Source of the DNA: Legionellaceae bacterium
GTDB taxonomy: Bacteria; Pseudomonadota; Gammaproteobacteria; Legionellales; Legionellaceae
Assembly (NCBI GenBank): GCA_030696305.1
Contig: JAUYSP010000041.1
Span: forward strand, 1-64,000
Length of the DNA stretch: 64,000 nucleotides
Direction of reading: 5' to 3'
The notes beneath the pieces are model-generated. The model saw only the letters and a list, made by a program, of their open reading frames with translations. It was not told the origin of the DNA and ran no database searches. Position numbers and translations under genes: made by a program. Shown one piece after another: positions 17,417 to 26,412 of the stretch. Each line of letters begins with the position of its first letter. Position 1 is the stretch's first letter.

Positions 17417-18399
17417 ACTTGTATGCATACAAAATGATTAACAAATTACCAAGGCCACAAAAAATAGCCAAAGTTATTTTAATTGTGTTACTCATTCTTC
17501 TTCTCTTTTTAGCGATCACACCTTGGCAACAGTTTGCTTTAGGGAATGGTAGGGTAATCGCATTTTCCCCTACAGATAGGCAACACACAGTCAATTCGCC
17601 GATTAATGGCCGTATTAAAAAATGGTATGTGAATGAGGGAAGTCAGGTGGACGCCGGTGATCTTATTGTGAAAATTCATGATAATGACCCTAAGTTGCTC
17701 TCACGATTAGAATTAGAAAAAAATGCTATCTTGCTCCGAATTGAGGCCGCGCAACAATCACTGGCTGCCGGACAAGCTAATTTAGATAGACAAAAGAAGC
17801 TATATACACAAGGGATTAATTCTAAGCGGCAATATGAGCTGGCACAAATTGAATATGCAAAATATAAAAATGATCTGGCTCAAGCAAATATCGACAAAAT
17901 TAATATTGATGTTCTGATTGCACGCCAAGAAACACAAGCAGTTAAAGCGCACGTTCCTGGCATTATCTTTAAACGGTTGACGGGAGAAGAAAGTGTTGTG
18001 GTGAAAGCCGGTGATGTGTTGGCTGAGATTATTCCACAAACTAAATCCCGAGCCGTCGAGCTATGGGTTGATGGCAATGATATTCCGTTCGTACGTATTG
18101 GTCAGATAGCTCGCTTACAATTCGAAGGATGGCCGGCTGTCCAATTTCGCGGCTGGCCGCAAGTTGCTGTGGGCACTTTTGAAGGTAAAGTTTCTTTTAT
18201 TGATGCTACCGATAATGGTCTTGGTGTATTTCGGGTGGTTATTGTGCCGAGTGAGCCATGGCCTAATATAGCTTTTTTAAGGCAAGGGGTTCGTGTTCAC
18301 GGCTGGGTTCAATTGGGACAAGTGCCTTTGTGGTATGAGATTTGGCGTCAATTTAATGGTTTTCCTCCAGAAAGTTACCCTGAGAAGAATATGCCATGA
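17413..18399 (+). CDS. HlyD-type membrane fusion protein
   Basis: 328 residues. One membrane anchor (VILIVLLILLLFLAI, about residues 21-36), a lipoyl half (SPINGRIKKWYVNEGSQVDA), a coiled-coil hairpin of about 70 residues rich in Ala, Gln and Lys, the second lipoyl half (VKAHVPGIIFKRL) and a beta-barrel domain. It should span the periplasm and link the ABC protein to the outer-membrane channel. The ATG overlaps the stop of the ABC gene by 4 bases (ATGA). Length is normal for the family. The C-terminal tail (WYEIWRQFNGFPPESYPEK) is family-like. Confidence 0.88.
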   Translation: MNLYAYKMINKLPRPQKIAKVILIVLLILLLFLAITPWQQFALGNGRVIAFSPTDRQHTVNSPINGRIKKWYVNEGSQVDAGDLIVKIHDNDPKLLSRLELEKNAILLRIEAAQQSLAAGQANLDRQKKLYTQGINSKRQYELAQIEYAKYKNDLAQANIDKINIDVLIARQETQAVKAHVPGIIFKRLTGEESVVVKAGDVLAEIIPQTKSRAVELWVDGNDIPFVRIGQIARLQFEGWPAVQFRGWPQVAVGTFEGKVSFIDATDNGLGVFRVVIVPSEPWPNIAFLRQGVRVHGWVQLGQVPLWYEIWRQFNGFPPESYPEKNMP

Positions 18400-19808
18400 T
18401 GTTTTTTTGTACCTTTTCTCAAAATAATCTGTGGATTAGTATTTTTTTATGTTTTCTTTCACTGAATAGTATTGCTGCTAAGCCACAACAGTACTTGAAA
18501 TTACAAGATGTTTTGTTCAGTGTAACGCACTGCTATCCGCAAATAAAAATAGCCCGCCTTGAGATCAATAAAGCTCATGGTGAATACATTAGTGCTATAG
18601 GAAAATTTGATCCATCGATTAATCTTGATACGAGATCACAGCCGATTGGTGGTTATATTAGTAATTATGGCGATACGGAGTTTGATGTTCCTACACTTTA
18701 TAATGGTGTGAAATTGTTTGCCGGGTATCGAAATGGCCGTGGGGATTGGCCTATTTATTATCAAAATTATCTCACCAACTCTGGGGGTGAATACCGAACA
18801 GGACTGTCATTGCCTTTATTACGAGATCGCGTTATTGATAAAGATCGAGCACGTTTACTGACAAAGTCAGAAACAATTCGTATAAAACAACACGATGCGG
18901 CAGCTACTAAAATTAAAATTTATCAAGAAACAATTAAAGCCTATTGGCAATGGGTTGCGGCAGGATTACAAGTAAAAATATTTAAACACTTATTCGAATT
19001 AGCAGAAGTAAGACAAAAAGCAGTTGTTCAACAGGCTACCCAAGGCGATGCGCCTCGATTGGCAATGGCCGAAAATTTACAACAAATGCTACAACGTCAA
19101 CAGTTGCTGAATCAGGGGAAAATGCTTTTTGAGCAAGCGGCTATTAACTTATCGCTTTATTATCGAGATAAAGAAGGTAATCCTAAAAAACCATCAGCAA
19201 GGGATTTACCGCCTTATTTGTCAGAACAGCCGGTTAAACCCCAAGAAAGTATGTTGCAATTAGAGCACCATCCGCAACTTAGAAAGCTTCGCAATTATTC
19301 GAAAATAATTAAACTAAAGCAAAATTTGGCTAAAAACGAACTGTTACCTTATTTAGATGGTACGGCATATACTTTCAAGCAGAATGGGACGGGTGGATAT
19401 CCTTTGTTAATTCCTCAAGCAGCGATGATCGGCGTGTCGTTTAAATTTCCTGTATTTCAGAGACAAGCGAAGGGAAAATTAATTAGTGCTACTCGAGAGC
19501 TTGAGCAAATCTGTGCCGAACGAAAATTTTTATATGAACGACTAAAAAACGAACTCACAAATCTATTTATTGGTATACGAATTTATCATCAACAAGTGAG
19601 GCTACTTCATAAAGAACTCAATTTGGCCCATCAAGTGCAATCAGGGGAAACAAAAAAGTTTTACGAAGGCGATAGTACATTATTTCTAGTGAATCAACGC
19701 GAACAAACGACGACTCAAGTACAGCTCAATTTAATCAATGCAGAGGTAAAATTGCAGGAGATGAATGATTTGGTGCGGTTTTTCTCTTCAGCGCAAGCGG
19801 TTTCTTGA
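18396..19808 (+). CDS. TolC-family outer-membrane efflux protein
   Basis: 470 residues. A signal peptide is visible (ISIFLCFLSLNSIAA). The mature protein shows the long helical hairpins of the TolC fold, with strand segments (INLDTRSQPIGGY, EYRTGLSLPLLRD) that build the barrel, and internal duplication of the helix-strand-helix unit. It would be the outer-membrane channel of the system encoded by the two preceding genes. The start overlaps the HlyD stop by 4 bases. No substrate gene (for example an RTX protein) lies nearby. The system's cargo is therefore open: protein, peptide, glycolipid or other. Confidence 0.85.
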   Translation: MMFFCTFSQNNLWISIFLCFLSLNSIAAKPQQYLKLQDVLFSVTHCYPQIKIARLEINKAHGEYISAIGKFDPSINLDTRSQPIGGYISNYGDTEFDVPTLYNGVKLFAGYRNGRGDWPIYYQNYLTNSGGEYRTGLSLPLLRDRVIDKDRARLLTKSETIRIKQHDAAATKIKIYQETIKAYWQWVAAGLQVKIFKHLFELAEVRQKAVVQQATQGDAPRLAMAENLQQMLQRQQLLNQGKMLFEQAAINLSLYYRDKEGNPKKPSARDLPPYLSEQPVKPQESMLQLEHHPQLRKLRNYSKIIKLKQNLAKNELLPYLDGTAYTFKQNGTGGYPLLIPQAAMIGVSFKFPVFQRQAKGKLISATRELEQICAERKFLYERLKNELTNLFIGIRIYHQQVRLLHKELNLAHQVQSGETKKFYEGDSTLFLVNQREQTTTQVQLNLINAEVKLQEMNDLVRFFSSAQAVS

Positions 19809-19885
19809 TAAATAATACCTGAAACGAATCCTTGCAAAATAGTTCGGGTTCGTCAAAAATACGTCTTTTTGAAAGGAAAACAGTC

Positions 19886-20947
19886 ATGTACAACTTTAAT
19901 ATGCTAAAACAGGCGCGGGAAGCCCTTCCTCAAAATAGTATGCCGTTTTTAGATAATTATCGTGAACAAGTACAAGATGAAAAACCTTATCAGGGATTAA
20001 CTATATTACATAATGTTCCTTTGACATGGATGACTGTTTTTAAAATAGAGGCACTTGCCTTAGGAGGAGCTCATGTCACTTCGACTTCTCCAAAATCATT
20101 ACCTTTTGAAAAACGCGCTGCGGACTTATTGACACAAGCTAATTTTAAGGTGGAAGATGTCTTATCTTGTAATGGCTTATTTGATTTACATCTCGATTGC
20201 TGTGCCGAGCTCATGTATTTGCCCTCACCCCAATTAGGCGCTGTAGAATTAACACAATCGGGTAGCAAACTATATCAAGCTACAGCTATAAATTATCCGG
20301 TTGTTTCAGTTGATGACACCAAATTAAAAGTGTTAGAAACATTTTTAGGCACTGCCGATGGCTTTTTTCGCGCATTAAGCGGGCATATGGGTACCGAAAT
20401 AAATAATCAATCGTTTGTTATTTTTGGCCAAGGAAAAGTCGGACGTGGTATTGTACATGCTATAAAACAAATTACAGATCACATTACGGTCGTGGAAATC
20501 GAAGAAAATCTTACAGTCCGATATCCTGGCGTGTGTTATATTGATGCCGCCAACCGCTCGCAGATTCAAGATGCAATTGCTAATGCGCATTGTACGGTTA
20601 CCGCTACAGGTGTTAAACATCTACTTTCTGAGTTTTATGGGTTTAAAAAAACCGATTTTGGCAAATCGATCTTGATAAATATGGGCGCGGAAGATGAGTT
20701 TGGCGCAAATTTTGCGTTAAACGAAGTGTTGTTTAATAAAATGGCGTTTAATTTTTCTTTAACTGAGCCTACGGCGTTTAGGTATTTAGATCCAATTTTA
20801 TACTCGCACAATTTGGCTATTGATTTAATTTTATCAAAACAAGCTAATAAGGGGTATAATGCGTTTCCGAATGAGATAGCGGAAGAAATTCTTGAGAAGT
20901 GGCGATCAATTTATCACGAAAATATGGATGAAGCATTGAGAGCGTAA
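19886..20947 (+). CDS. Shortened S-adenosylhomocysteine-hydrolase-like protein
   Basis: 353 residues from the ATG at 19886, which follows AAGGAAAACAGTC; the frame is open from 19832, but that start has no ribosome site. The C-terminal half has an NAD-binding Rossmann motif (VIFGQGKVGRGIVHA, residues 178-192), preceded by DDTK and ETFLGTADGFFRAL, which match the substrate and hinge regions of SAH hydrolases. It is about 80-100 residues shorter than AhcY, and the N-terminal catalytic segments are poorly conserved, so another substrate or a non-catalytic role is likely. It sits 77 bases after the TolC-like gene and 21 bases before gmd, so it may belong to either system. Confidence 0.65.
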   Translation: MYNFNMLKQAREALPQNSMPFLDNYREQVQDEKPYQGLTILHNVPLTWMTVFKIEALALGGAHVTSTSPKSLPFEKRAADLLTQANFKVEDVLSCNGLFDLHLDCCAELMYLPSPQLGAVELTQSGSKLYQATAINYPVVSVDDTKLKVLETFLGTADGFFRALSGHMGTEINNQSFVIFGQGKVGRGIVHAIKQITDHITVVEIEENLTVRYPGVCYIDAANRSQIQDAIANAHCTVTATGVKHLLSEFYGFKKTDFGKSILINMGAEDEFGANFALNEVLFNKMAFNFSLTEPTAFRYLDPILYSHNLAIDLILSKQANKGYNAFPNEIAEEILEKWRSIYHENMDEALRA

Positions 20948-20968
20948 CTAAACTGAGCAGAGACAATT

Positions 20969-22051
20969 ATGAAAACAGCACTAATAACAGGCATTACTGG
21001 ACAAGATGGGACATACCTTGCGGAACTTTTGTTAAAAAAAGGGTATGTGGTACATGGCATAAAGCGCCGGACATCGTTATTTAATACCGATCGTATTGAT
21101 CATTTGTATCAAGATCCACATGTGTCTGATCGTAATTTTATTTTACATCACGGTGATCTCACCGATTCGACTAATTTAATTCGTATTATTCAAGAAGTTC
21201 AGCCGGATGAAATTTATAATTTGGCTGCGATGAGTCATGTAGCTGTGAGTTTTGATACGCCAGAATATACGGCTAATGCTGATGGAATTGGTACATTACG
21301 GATCTTAGAGGCTATTCGTTTACTCGGTCTTGAGAAAAAAACACGCTTTTATCAAGCGTCAACATCCGAGCTCTATGGCTTAGTTCAGGAAATGCCGCAA
21401 AAAGAAACGACGCCCTTTTACCCTCGAAGCCCTTATGCTGTTGCTAAATTATATGCTTATTGGATTACGGTAAACTATCGTGAAGCGTATGGCATTTATG
21501 CTTGTAACGGTATTTTATTTAATCACGAAAGTCCAATTCGTGGGGAAACATTCGTTACGCGAAAAATTACGCGCGCCTTGGCTCGTATCAAATTGGGTTT
21601 GCAAGATTGCCTCTACCTTGGCAATTTGGATGCTCGCCGAGATTGGGGGCATGCGCGTGATTTTGTTGAAATGCAATGGTTGATGCTCCAACAAGACACG
21701 CCGGAAGATTTTGTAATTGCCACTGGCGAGCAGTACAGTGTGCGGGATTTTGTGGAAATTGCAGCGTATGAAATTGGTTTAAATATAACCTGGCAGGGAT
21801 CAGGCGTCACTGAGATCGGTAAAGATGCTCAAGGTAAGACGATTGTTCGGGTTGATGAACGCTATTTCCGTCCGGCTGAAGTCGAAACATTATTAGGGGA
21901 TCCAAGCAAAGCGAAGGAAAAATTGGGTTGGACACCGAAAACAACATTTAGAGAACTGGTTATTGAAATGGTTCGTGAAGATTTAAACAGCGCAAAGCGA
22001 GATGAACTAATTAAACAGCATGGATACGTTGCTTATGACTATCATGAATAA
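20969..22051 (+). CDS. gmd: GDP-mannose 4,6-dehydratase
   Basis: 360 residues. It converts GDP-mannose to GDP-4-keto-6-deoxymannose with NADP. Visible: Rossmann motif [15 protein letters not shown] at the N-terminus, catalytic Ser/Thr-Glu region (ASTSELYG), the active-site YxxxK in [14 protein letters not shown], and the [10 protein letters not shown] nucleotide-sugar region. The product feeds Fcl immediately downstream (11-base gap), and could also feed the perosamine-synthase-like enzyme at 50573-51712. Length and motifs are normal. Confidence 0.96.
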   Translation: MKTALITGITGQDGTYLAELLLKKGYVVHGIKRRTSLFNTDRIDHLYQDPHVSDRNFILHHGDLTDSTNLIRIIQEVQPDEIYNLAAMSHVAVSFDTPEYTANADGIGTLRILEAIRLLGLEKKTRFYQASTSELYGLVQEMPQKETTPFYPRSPYAVAKLYAYWITVNYREAYGIYACNGILFNHESPIRGETFVTRKITRALARIKLGLQDCLYLGNLDARRDWGHARDFVEMQWLMLQQDTPEDFVIATGEQYSVRDFVEIAAYEIGLNITWQGSGVTEIGKDAQGKTIVRVDERYFRPAEVETLLGDPSKAKEKLGWTPKTTFRELVIEMVREDLNSAKRDELIKQHGYVAYDYHE

Positions 22052-22062
22052 GGATAGTTGAT

Positions 22063-23025
22063 ATGGACAATAAAATTTATGTTGCCGGTCATCAAGGAAT
22101 GGTCGGTTCTGCCATTGTTCGATGCTTACAAAAAGTTGGCTATCATAATTTATTATTACGGGATCGTTCAGAGCTTGATCTCACTAATCAAGCGCAAGTA
22201 AATCAATTTTTTCTTGATGAAAAACCTGAGTACGTTTTTTTAGCTGCCGCAAAAGTGGGCGGCGTTCACGCTAATAACACCTATCGTGCGGAGTTCATTT
22301 ATCAAAATTTGATGATCCAAACGAATGTTATCCATGCGGCGTGGCAAGCTAATGTGCAGCGGCTATTGTTTCTGGGTTCGAGTTGTATTTATCCTCGCGC
22401 TTGTCCCCAGCCGATTGTTGAGGAGTATTTACTCTCGTCGGAATTGGAACAAACCAACGAACCCTATGCTATAGCTAAAATTGCAGGGATTAAAATGTGT
22501 GAAAATTATAATCGCCAATATGGAACACACTATGTTAGTGTCATGCCGACTAATTTGTACGGTCCAAATGATAACTATGATTTAAATAATAGTCATGTTT
22601 TGCCCGCATTTATTCGCAAAGCGCATGAAGCAAAAGTACGGGGCGATTCACACTTTGTGGTTTGGGGTTCAGGCAATCCAATGCGTGAATTTCTTTATGT
22701 CGATGATATGGCCGACGCTTGTGTTTTTCTTATGGAAAAAAATATTCAAGAAGGGCTTTTTAATATTGGTTCGGGTGTCGATGTTACCATTCGAGAATTA
22801 GCTGAAACAGTGATGGATGTGGTAGGTTTTTCTGGAGAAATTGTGTTCGATTCGACTAAACCGGATGGCACACCACGTAAGCTCCTTAATGTTGATCGTA
22901 TGCGAGATTTGGGTTGGGTTTCTCAAACCAATTTACAAGATGGGATACGAGCCGCATATAACGATTTTTTAAAAGGCACTAGTCGCTATAACCGAATTCA
23001 AAATGTGAGCGCACAAAACTCATGA
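22063..23025 (+). CDS. fcl: GDP-L-fucose synthase
   Basis: 320 residues. A bifunctional epimerase-reductase that turns GDP-4-keto-6-deoxymannose into GDP-L-fucose with NADPH. The [12 protein letters not shown] nucleotide motif is at residues 8-19, the catalytic Ser in LGSSCIYPR, and Tyr-Lys in [10 protein letters not shown]. The conserved Cys (SSCIYP) and His (NSHVLPA) used in epimerisation are present. Follows gmd and overlaps the next glycosyltransferase by 4 bases. Fucose or colitose-like sugars in a surface glycan are implied. Confidence 0.96.
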   Translation: MDNKIYVAGHQGMVGSAIVRCLQKVGYHNLLLRDRSELDLTNQAQVNQFFLDEKPEYVFLAAAKVGGVHANNTYRAEFIYQNLMIQTNVIHAAWQANVQRLLFLGSSCIYPRACPQPIVEEYLLSSELEQTNEPYAIAKIAGIKMCENYNRQYGTHYVSVMPTNLYGPNDNYDLNNSHVLPAFIRKAHEAKVRGDSHFVVWGSGNPMREFLYVDDMADACVFLMEKNIQEGLFNIGSGVDVTIRELAETVMDVVGFSGEIVFDSTKPDGTPRKLLNVDRMRDLGWVSQTNLQDGIRAAYNDFLKGTSRYNRIQNVSAQNS

Positions 23026-23774
23026 TTTCAAAACCATTAATTACAATCGCTGTCCCATCTTATAATCAAGGTCGTTTTTTGGACCAGGCATTGCGTTCGA
23101 TCGAGCAGCAACAGTATCCGGTTGAAGTATTTGTAATGGACGGGGGGTCTAGCGATAATTCCGTCGAAATTATTCAACAATGGAGTGATCGATTGACTGG
23201 ATGGCGTAGTTATCCAGATCAAGGCCAAGCCGCTGCTATTAACGAAGGTATTGCGCAAGGACAGGCGCCTTATGTCTGTTGGCTAAACAGTGATGATTGG
23301 TTTTTACCCGACTGTTTAGCACGTTTAGTCCAAGCACTAGAAAATAATCCTCATGCGCCAGCCGTTTACGGTAGAGCATGGAATGTCCGTGATCACGATC
23401 AATCACGTAATCCCATATGGGTTGAACCATTCAATGAGCGTAGGTTAGCATTACGTTGCATCATTTCTCAGCCTGCAACGTTGATCCGGCGCTCTGCCTG
23501 GGAGGCAATTGGTGGGGTAGACGCATCATTACACATGGCAATGGATTATGATTTATGGTGGCGATTATATAAATCAGCAGGCCCACTTGTGATGCTTGAT
23601 GAATTTGTGGCAGTGAATAGAGAGCATGCAGAGACTAAAACAAAAACACAACGTCGACGTCATTACCAAGAGGCCATGCAAGTAATTCGGCGGCATTATG
23701 GGAGTGTACCTCTTAAATGGTGGTTATATCAGCCTTATTCTGTTTGGTTTAAGACATTGTGTAACGCAAATTAG
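23022..23774 (+). CDS. Family 2 glycosyltransferase
   Basis: 250 residues, GT-A fold. [15 protein letters not shown] near the N-terminus is the typical GT2 nucleotide region; [10 protein letters not shown] and WLNSDDWF give the two Asp motifs for metal and donor binding. No membrane segments, so a soluble or peripheral cytoplasmic enzyme. It overlaps fcl by 4 bases, so the donor may be GDP-fucose, but donor and acceptor cannot be read from the sequence. The C-terminal aromatic stretch ([11 protein letters not shown]) may contact the membrane. Confidence 0.85.
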   Translation: MISKPLITIAVPSYNQGRFLDQALRSIEQQQYPVEVFVMDGGSSDNSVEIIQQWSDRLTGWRSYPDQGQAAAINEGIAQGQAPYVCWLNSDDWFLPDCLARLVQALENNPHAPAVYGRAWNVRDHDQSRNPIWVEPFNERRLALRCIISQPATLIRRSAWEAIGGVDASLHMAMDYDLWWRLYKSAGPLVMLDEFVAVNREHAETKTKTQRRRHYQEAMQVIRRHYGSVPLKWWLYQPYSVWFKTLCNAN

Positions 23775-23805
23775 TCTCGCATAATAAAAACAAATTGTAT
23801 TTGTA

Positions 23806-23814
23806 TGCTACAAT
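23806..23814 (+). promoter_or_regulatory. Extended -10 promoter
   Basis: TGCTACAAT, an extended -10 element. Transcription would begin near 23821, downstream of the upstream-most ATG codons of the following frame. This supports the ATG at 23846 (after a GGGG site) as the start. Confidence 0.45.
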
Positions 23815-23845
23815 AATAATGAGGGAATTATTACTTGGGGGCTAT

Positions 23846-24298
23846 ATGGTGCAATTTGGTCATAGCAGTGGAAATGCAAAACGCCCTCTTATAGCTTGTT
23901 ACGATGAAGCGCTCAAGCAGAAGAATCTTAATCGAGATTTATTGATTGAATTTGTTAAAGCTATCGGATGTGGAGATAGTAATACGCTTCAGACGATTTT
24001 AGGTTCACAGCAGGGATCACTCGAATTAAATAACGATCAGAAACGAGCTCTGTTGAATTTTTCTTTCAATTATAACCATTTTATTAATAATGAAAGTGGT
24101 ACTGTTGTTACTACCGCAATTCAATTAGCGAAAAAATTAGATAAAAAAGATGTACTTAATTATTTGGCTGATCAAAAAGAAAAGCTCGATTCTGGTGTAA
24201 TTAAACAGGGTTTATTTCATCATAAAGCAGCAAACCGTGACGATTCCACTCCGCAGAACGAAAATAATGATACTCCCCCTACAACGTTCAAATCCTGA
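23846..24298 (+). CDS. Hypothetical cytoplasmic protein
   Basis: 150 residues from the ATG preceded by TTGGGGGCTAT. The central part is helical. A segment TAIQLAKKLDKKDVLNYLAD resembles one ankyrin-like helix pair, but no full repeat is seen. The tail is polar (DDSTPQNENNDTPPTTFKS) and disordered in character. No signal peptide or membrane segment. Single gene with its own likely promoter, between the GDP-fucose operon and the oxidase region. A lineage-specific gene of unknown role; the small size and disordered tail would fit an effector-like protein, but nothing here proves that. Confidence 0.55.
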   Translation: MVQFGHSSGNAKRPLIACYDEALKQKNLNRDLLIEFVKAIGCGDSNTLQTILGSQQGSLELNNDQKRALLNFSFNYNHFINNESGTVVTTAIQLAKKLDKKDVLNYLADQKEKLDSGVIKQGLFHHKAANRDDSTPQNENNDTPPTTFKS

Positions 24299-24322
24299 AA
24301 TGCATTGTTATTGATGTTGTAT

Positions 24323-24679
24323 TTAAGATTGAACATCAACCATAACGCGCTCGTTATCGATGAGCGTAGGATATATTTTTAATGTCTTAGGCTTTGAAAT
24401 TTTTCCTAGTAATCCGCTTACAACGGCAGGCCATGGTGCCCAGCACTTTACTTTACCAGTACATAGATCAAACGCGCTGCGATGAAATGGGCAAACAATC
24501 TCATTTTCTGCAGTAATAGTTGCTTTATTTAATGGAAGTTTAAAATGAGGGCATTGAGATTCAACAGCATGTACTTTATTTTCGTGCCAAATAAACAGTA
24601 TTTTGTTACCATCAATAGTTGTTGTAATTCGATTGTTTTTTTTTAGGTCAGCCAATTCAACAGCATAAGTCCAGTTCAT
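24323..24679 (-). CDS. Rieske [2Fe-2S] ferredoxin-like protein
   Basis: 118 residues, a single Rieske domain. The two cluster-binding motifs are CPHFKLPL (Cys-x-His near residues 43-45) and CPFHRSAF (Cys-x-x-His near residues 63-66), spaced as in ferredoxin-type Rieske proteins. No membrane anchor or signal, so a cytoplasmic electron carrier or the small subunit of an oxygenase. No oxygenase gene is near. A GAGGAATCACT ribosome site precedes the ATG. It is divergent from the cytochrome/oxidase operon. Confidence 0.85.
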   Translation of the reverse strand: MNWTYAVELADLKKNNRITTTIDGNKILFIWHENKVHAVESQCPHFKLPLNKATITAENEIVCPFHRSAFDLCTGKVKCWAPWPAVVSGLLGKISKPKTLKIYPTLIDNERVMVDVQS

Positions 24680-24724
24680 AGTGATTCCTCAAAAAAGGAT
24701 AAGCTTACTGGGTGCAGACTATTA

Positions 24725-24752
24725 TTGCAAGTTATGCTCAGACAGGTATAAA
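24725..24752 (+). promoter_or_regulatory. Promoter of the cytochrome/oxidase region
   Basis: TTGCAA (24725-24730), a 16-base spacer and TATAAA (24747-24752, 5 of 6). A strong GAGGAGG ribosome site follows at 24772-24778. Confidence 0.55.
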
Positions 24753-24782
24753 ATGCGAGCTTTGGGATCCTGAGGAGGATGC

Positions 24783-26327
24783 GTGAGCGTTTTTTTTAGA
24801 AATAAGATAATGAGTTTGTGTGCATTAGTAATGGCAGCTATGTTGTCTCCATCGCTTTTTGCCTCAAATAATGCTCATGGCGAGAACACTTCCTTACCAC
24901 TTATTGATGGTTATTATCCTGCTTATCCAGAGACAAAAGCAGGCACACCGGAAGAAGAGGAGCTAATACAGCGCGGCGAATACTTGGCAAAAATGGGCGA
25001 TTGCATCTCTTGTCATACCAATGTCAAAGGCAATACTCCTGCATATGCAGGTGGCTTATCAATTGCGACCCCTTTCGGCACATTTTATAGTCCTAATATT
25101 ACACCAGATAAAGAAACAGGCATTGGTGGCTGGACAGAGCAAAATTTCATTCAGGCTTTAAAGCACGGACGGGATCCTAGTGGCAGCAATTATTTCCCTG
25201 TATTTCCCTTCGTTTATTTTGCCAATGTAACGGATGAGGATGCGCGTGCGTTATATGCATATTTCATGAGTATTCCACCGGTTAAACAAAAAAATAAAGC
25301 GTTGCCGTTTCCTTTTAACGTTCCAGGAGCTCGTTTCACGCTTTGGGGATGGGATTTACTGTTTTTCTATCCTAATACGCTATTTAAAGAAGATCCAAAG
25401 CAATCAGCTGCCTGGAATCGTGGCAAATATATTGTTGATGGTTTAGGACACTGCAGCATGTGTCACACACCCCTCAACCCATTAGGATCACCAAAAGCAC
25501 GAAATTATTTAACAGGTGGTTTTGTTGACGGGTATTGGGCTCCCAACATTACAAAATTGGGTTTAGCTGATGCCACACCGGAAGAAATTGCAAATATATT
25601 TGTATCTAACCAATTATTAAATAAATCGCCTGTCGCGGGTCCTATGGCAGAAGTAAATCATAATAGCTTGAAATATTTAACTGAGTCAGACCGCGTGGCT
25701 ATTGGTGTGTACTTAAAAACCGTTGAAAGTGAAGAGCCGCTAGGTTTGCCACCATCGGATGCCCCGCCTACTTTGAGCCGAGGGAAGCAAGTTTATTTGA
25801 GCTCATGTATTATTTGCCACCAAAATGGTGAAATGGCAGCCCCAATTATTGGTAATGGTCCCAATTGGTATCGTCGGTTGAAGACAAGTGGTTTGGCTGG
25901 TCTATATAAAAATGTGCTAGATGGTTACAACAGTATGCCAATAAAAGGTGCCTGTGTTACCTGTTCTGATAATGATGTGATTGCTGCGGTGGATTATATT
26001 TTAAATCAGTCGTTGTCACGTTCTGAGCGACTGGATTTGGCTGCATACGGAGCAAAGAAATTTCCAACACGAGGTAAACGGTTATATGATGAGCACTGTA
26101 GTGTTTGTCATAGTACAGGAAAATCAGGAGCTCCGGTCATTGGAGATAAAAAAGCATGGCAGCCATTGATTAAGAAAAATATAGATGTGTTAGTAACAAA
26201 TACGATTAATGGTGATAAGCATCCAAAGCAAGGTGGCTGCGCTGAATGCAGTACGGGTGAAATTATGGATGCTATTAAATACATGGTCAATCAGTCCAAA
26301 ACAGATGGTGATTATTCACTATGGTAA
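24783..26327 (+). CDS. Tetraheme cytochrome c (dehydrogenase-type plus two c5-like domains)
   Basis: 514 residues with a GTG start behind GAGGAGG, and a signal peptide (LCALVMAAMLSPSLFA). Four heme motifs are visible: CISCH (74-78), CSMCH (224-228), CIICH (342-346) and CSVCH (439-443). The first two domains resemble the cytochrome subunit of alcohol/aldehyde dehydrogenases. The last two resemble cytochrome c5, with the extra CxxC pair that follows MPIKGAC in domain 3. In domain 4 the equivalent segment reads KHPKQGGC, so the usual axial Met is missing. As the gene precedes the aa3 oxidase genes, it probably donates electrons to CtaC. Periplasmic, perhaps membrane-attached. Confidence 0.85.
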   Translation: MSVFFRNKIMSLCALVMAAMLSPSLFASNNAHGENTSLPLIDGYYPAYPETKAGTPEEEELIQRGEYLAKMGDCISCHTNVKGNTPAYAGGLSIATPFGTFYSPNITPDKETGIGGWTEQNFIQALKHGRDPSGSNYFPVFPFVYFANVTDEDARALYAYFMSIPPVKQKNKALPFPFNVPGARFTLWGWDLLFFYPNTLFKEDPKQSAAWNRGKYIVDGLGHCSMCHTPLNPLGSPKARNYLTGGFVDGYWAPNITKLGLADATPEEIANIFVSNQLLNKSPVAGPMAEVNHNSLKYLTESDRVAIGVYLKTVESEEPLGLPPSDAPPTLSRGKQVYLSSCIICHQNGEMAAPIIGNGPNWYRRLKTSGLAGLYKNVLDGYNSMPIKGACVTCSDNDVIAAVDYILNQSLSRSERLDLAAYGAKKFPTRGKRLYDEHCSVCHSTGKSGAPVIGDKKAWQPLIKKNIDVLVTNTINGDKHPKQGGCAECSTGEIMDAIKYMVNQSKTDGDYSLW

Positions 26328-26412
26328 ATGCAGTTTGATTTTATAGTGGCGCTCAATGGCGATATTTTCGCTTTTGAGTAAGCCCTGTAACAACTTAAAT
26401 AATTTGATTTAG

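Noticed and set aside
24779-24799. ATG at 24779 as the start of the cytochrome gene
   Set aside because: That frame meets a stop after six codons. The GTG at 24783 is in frame with the signal peptide and has a good ribosome site.
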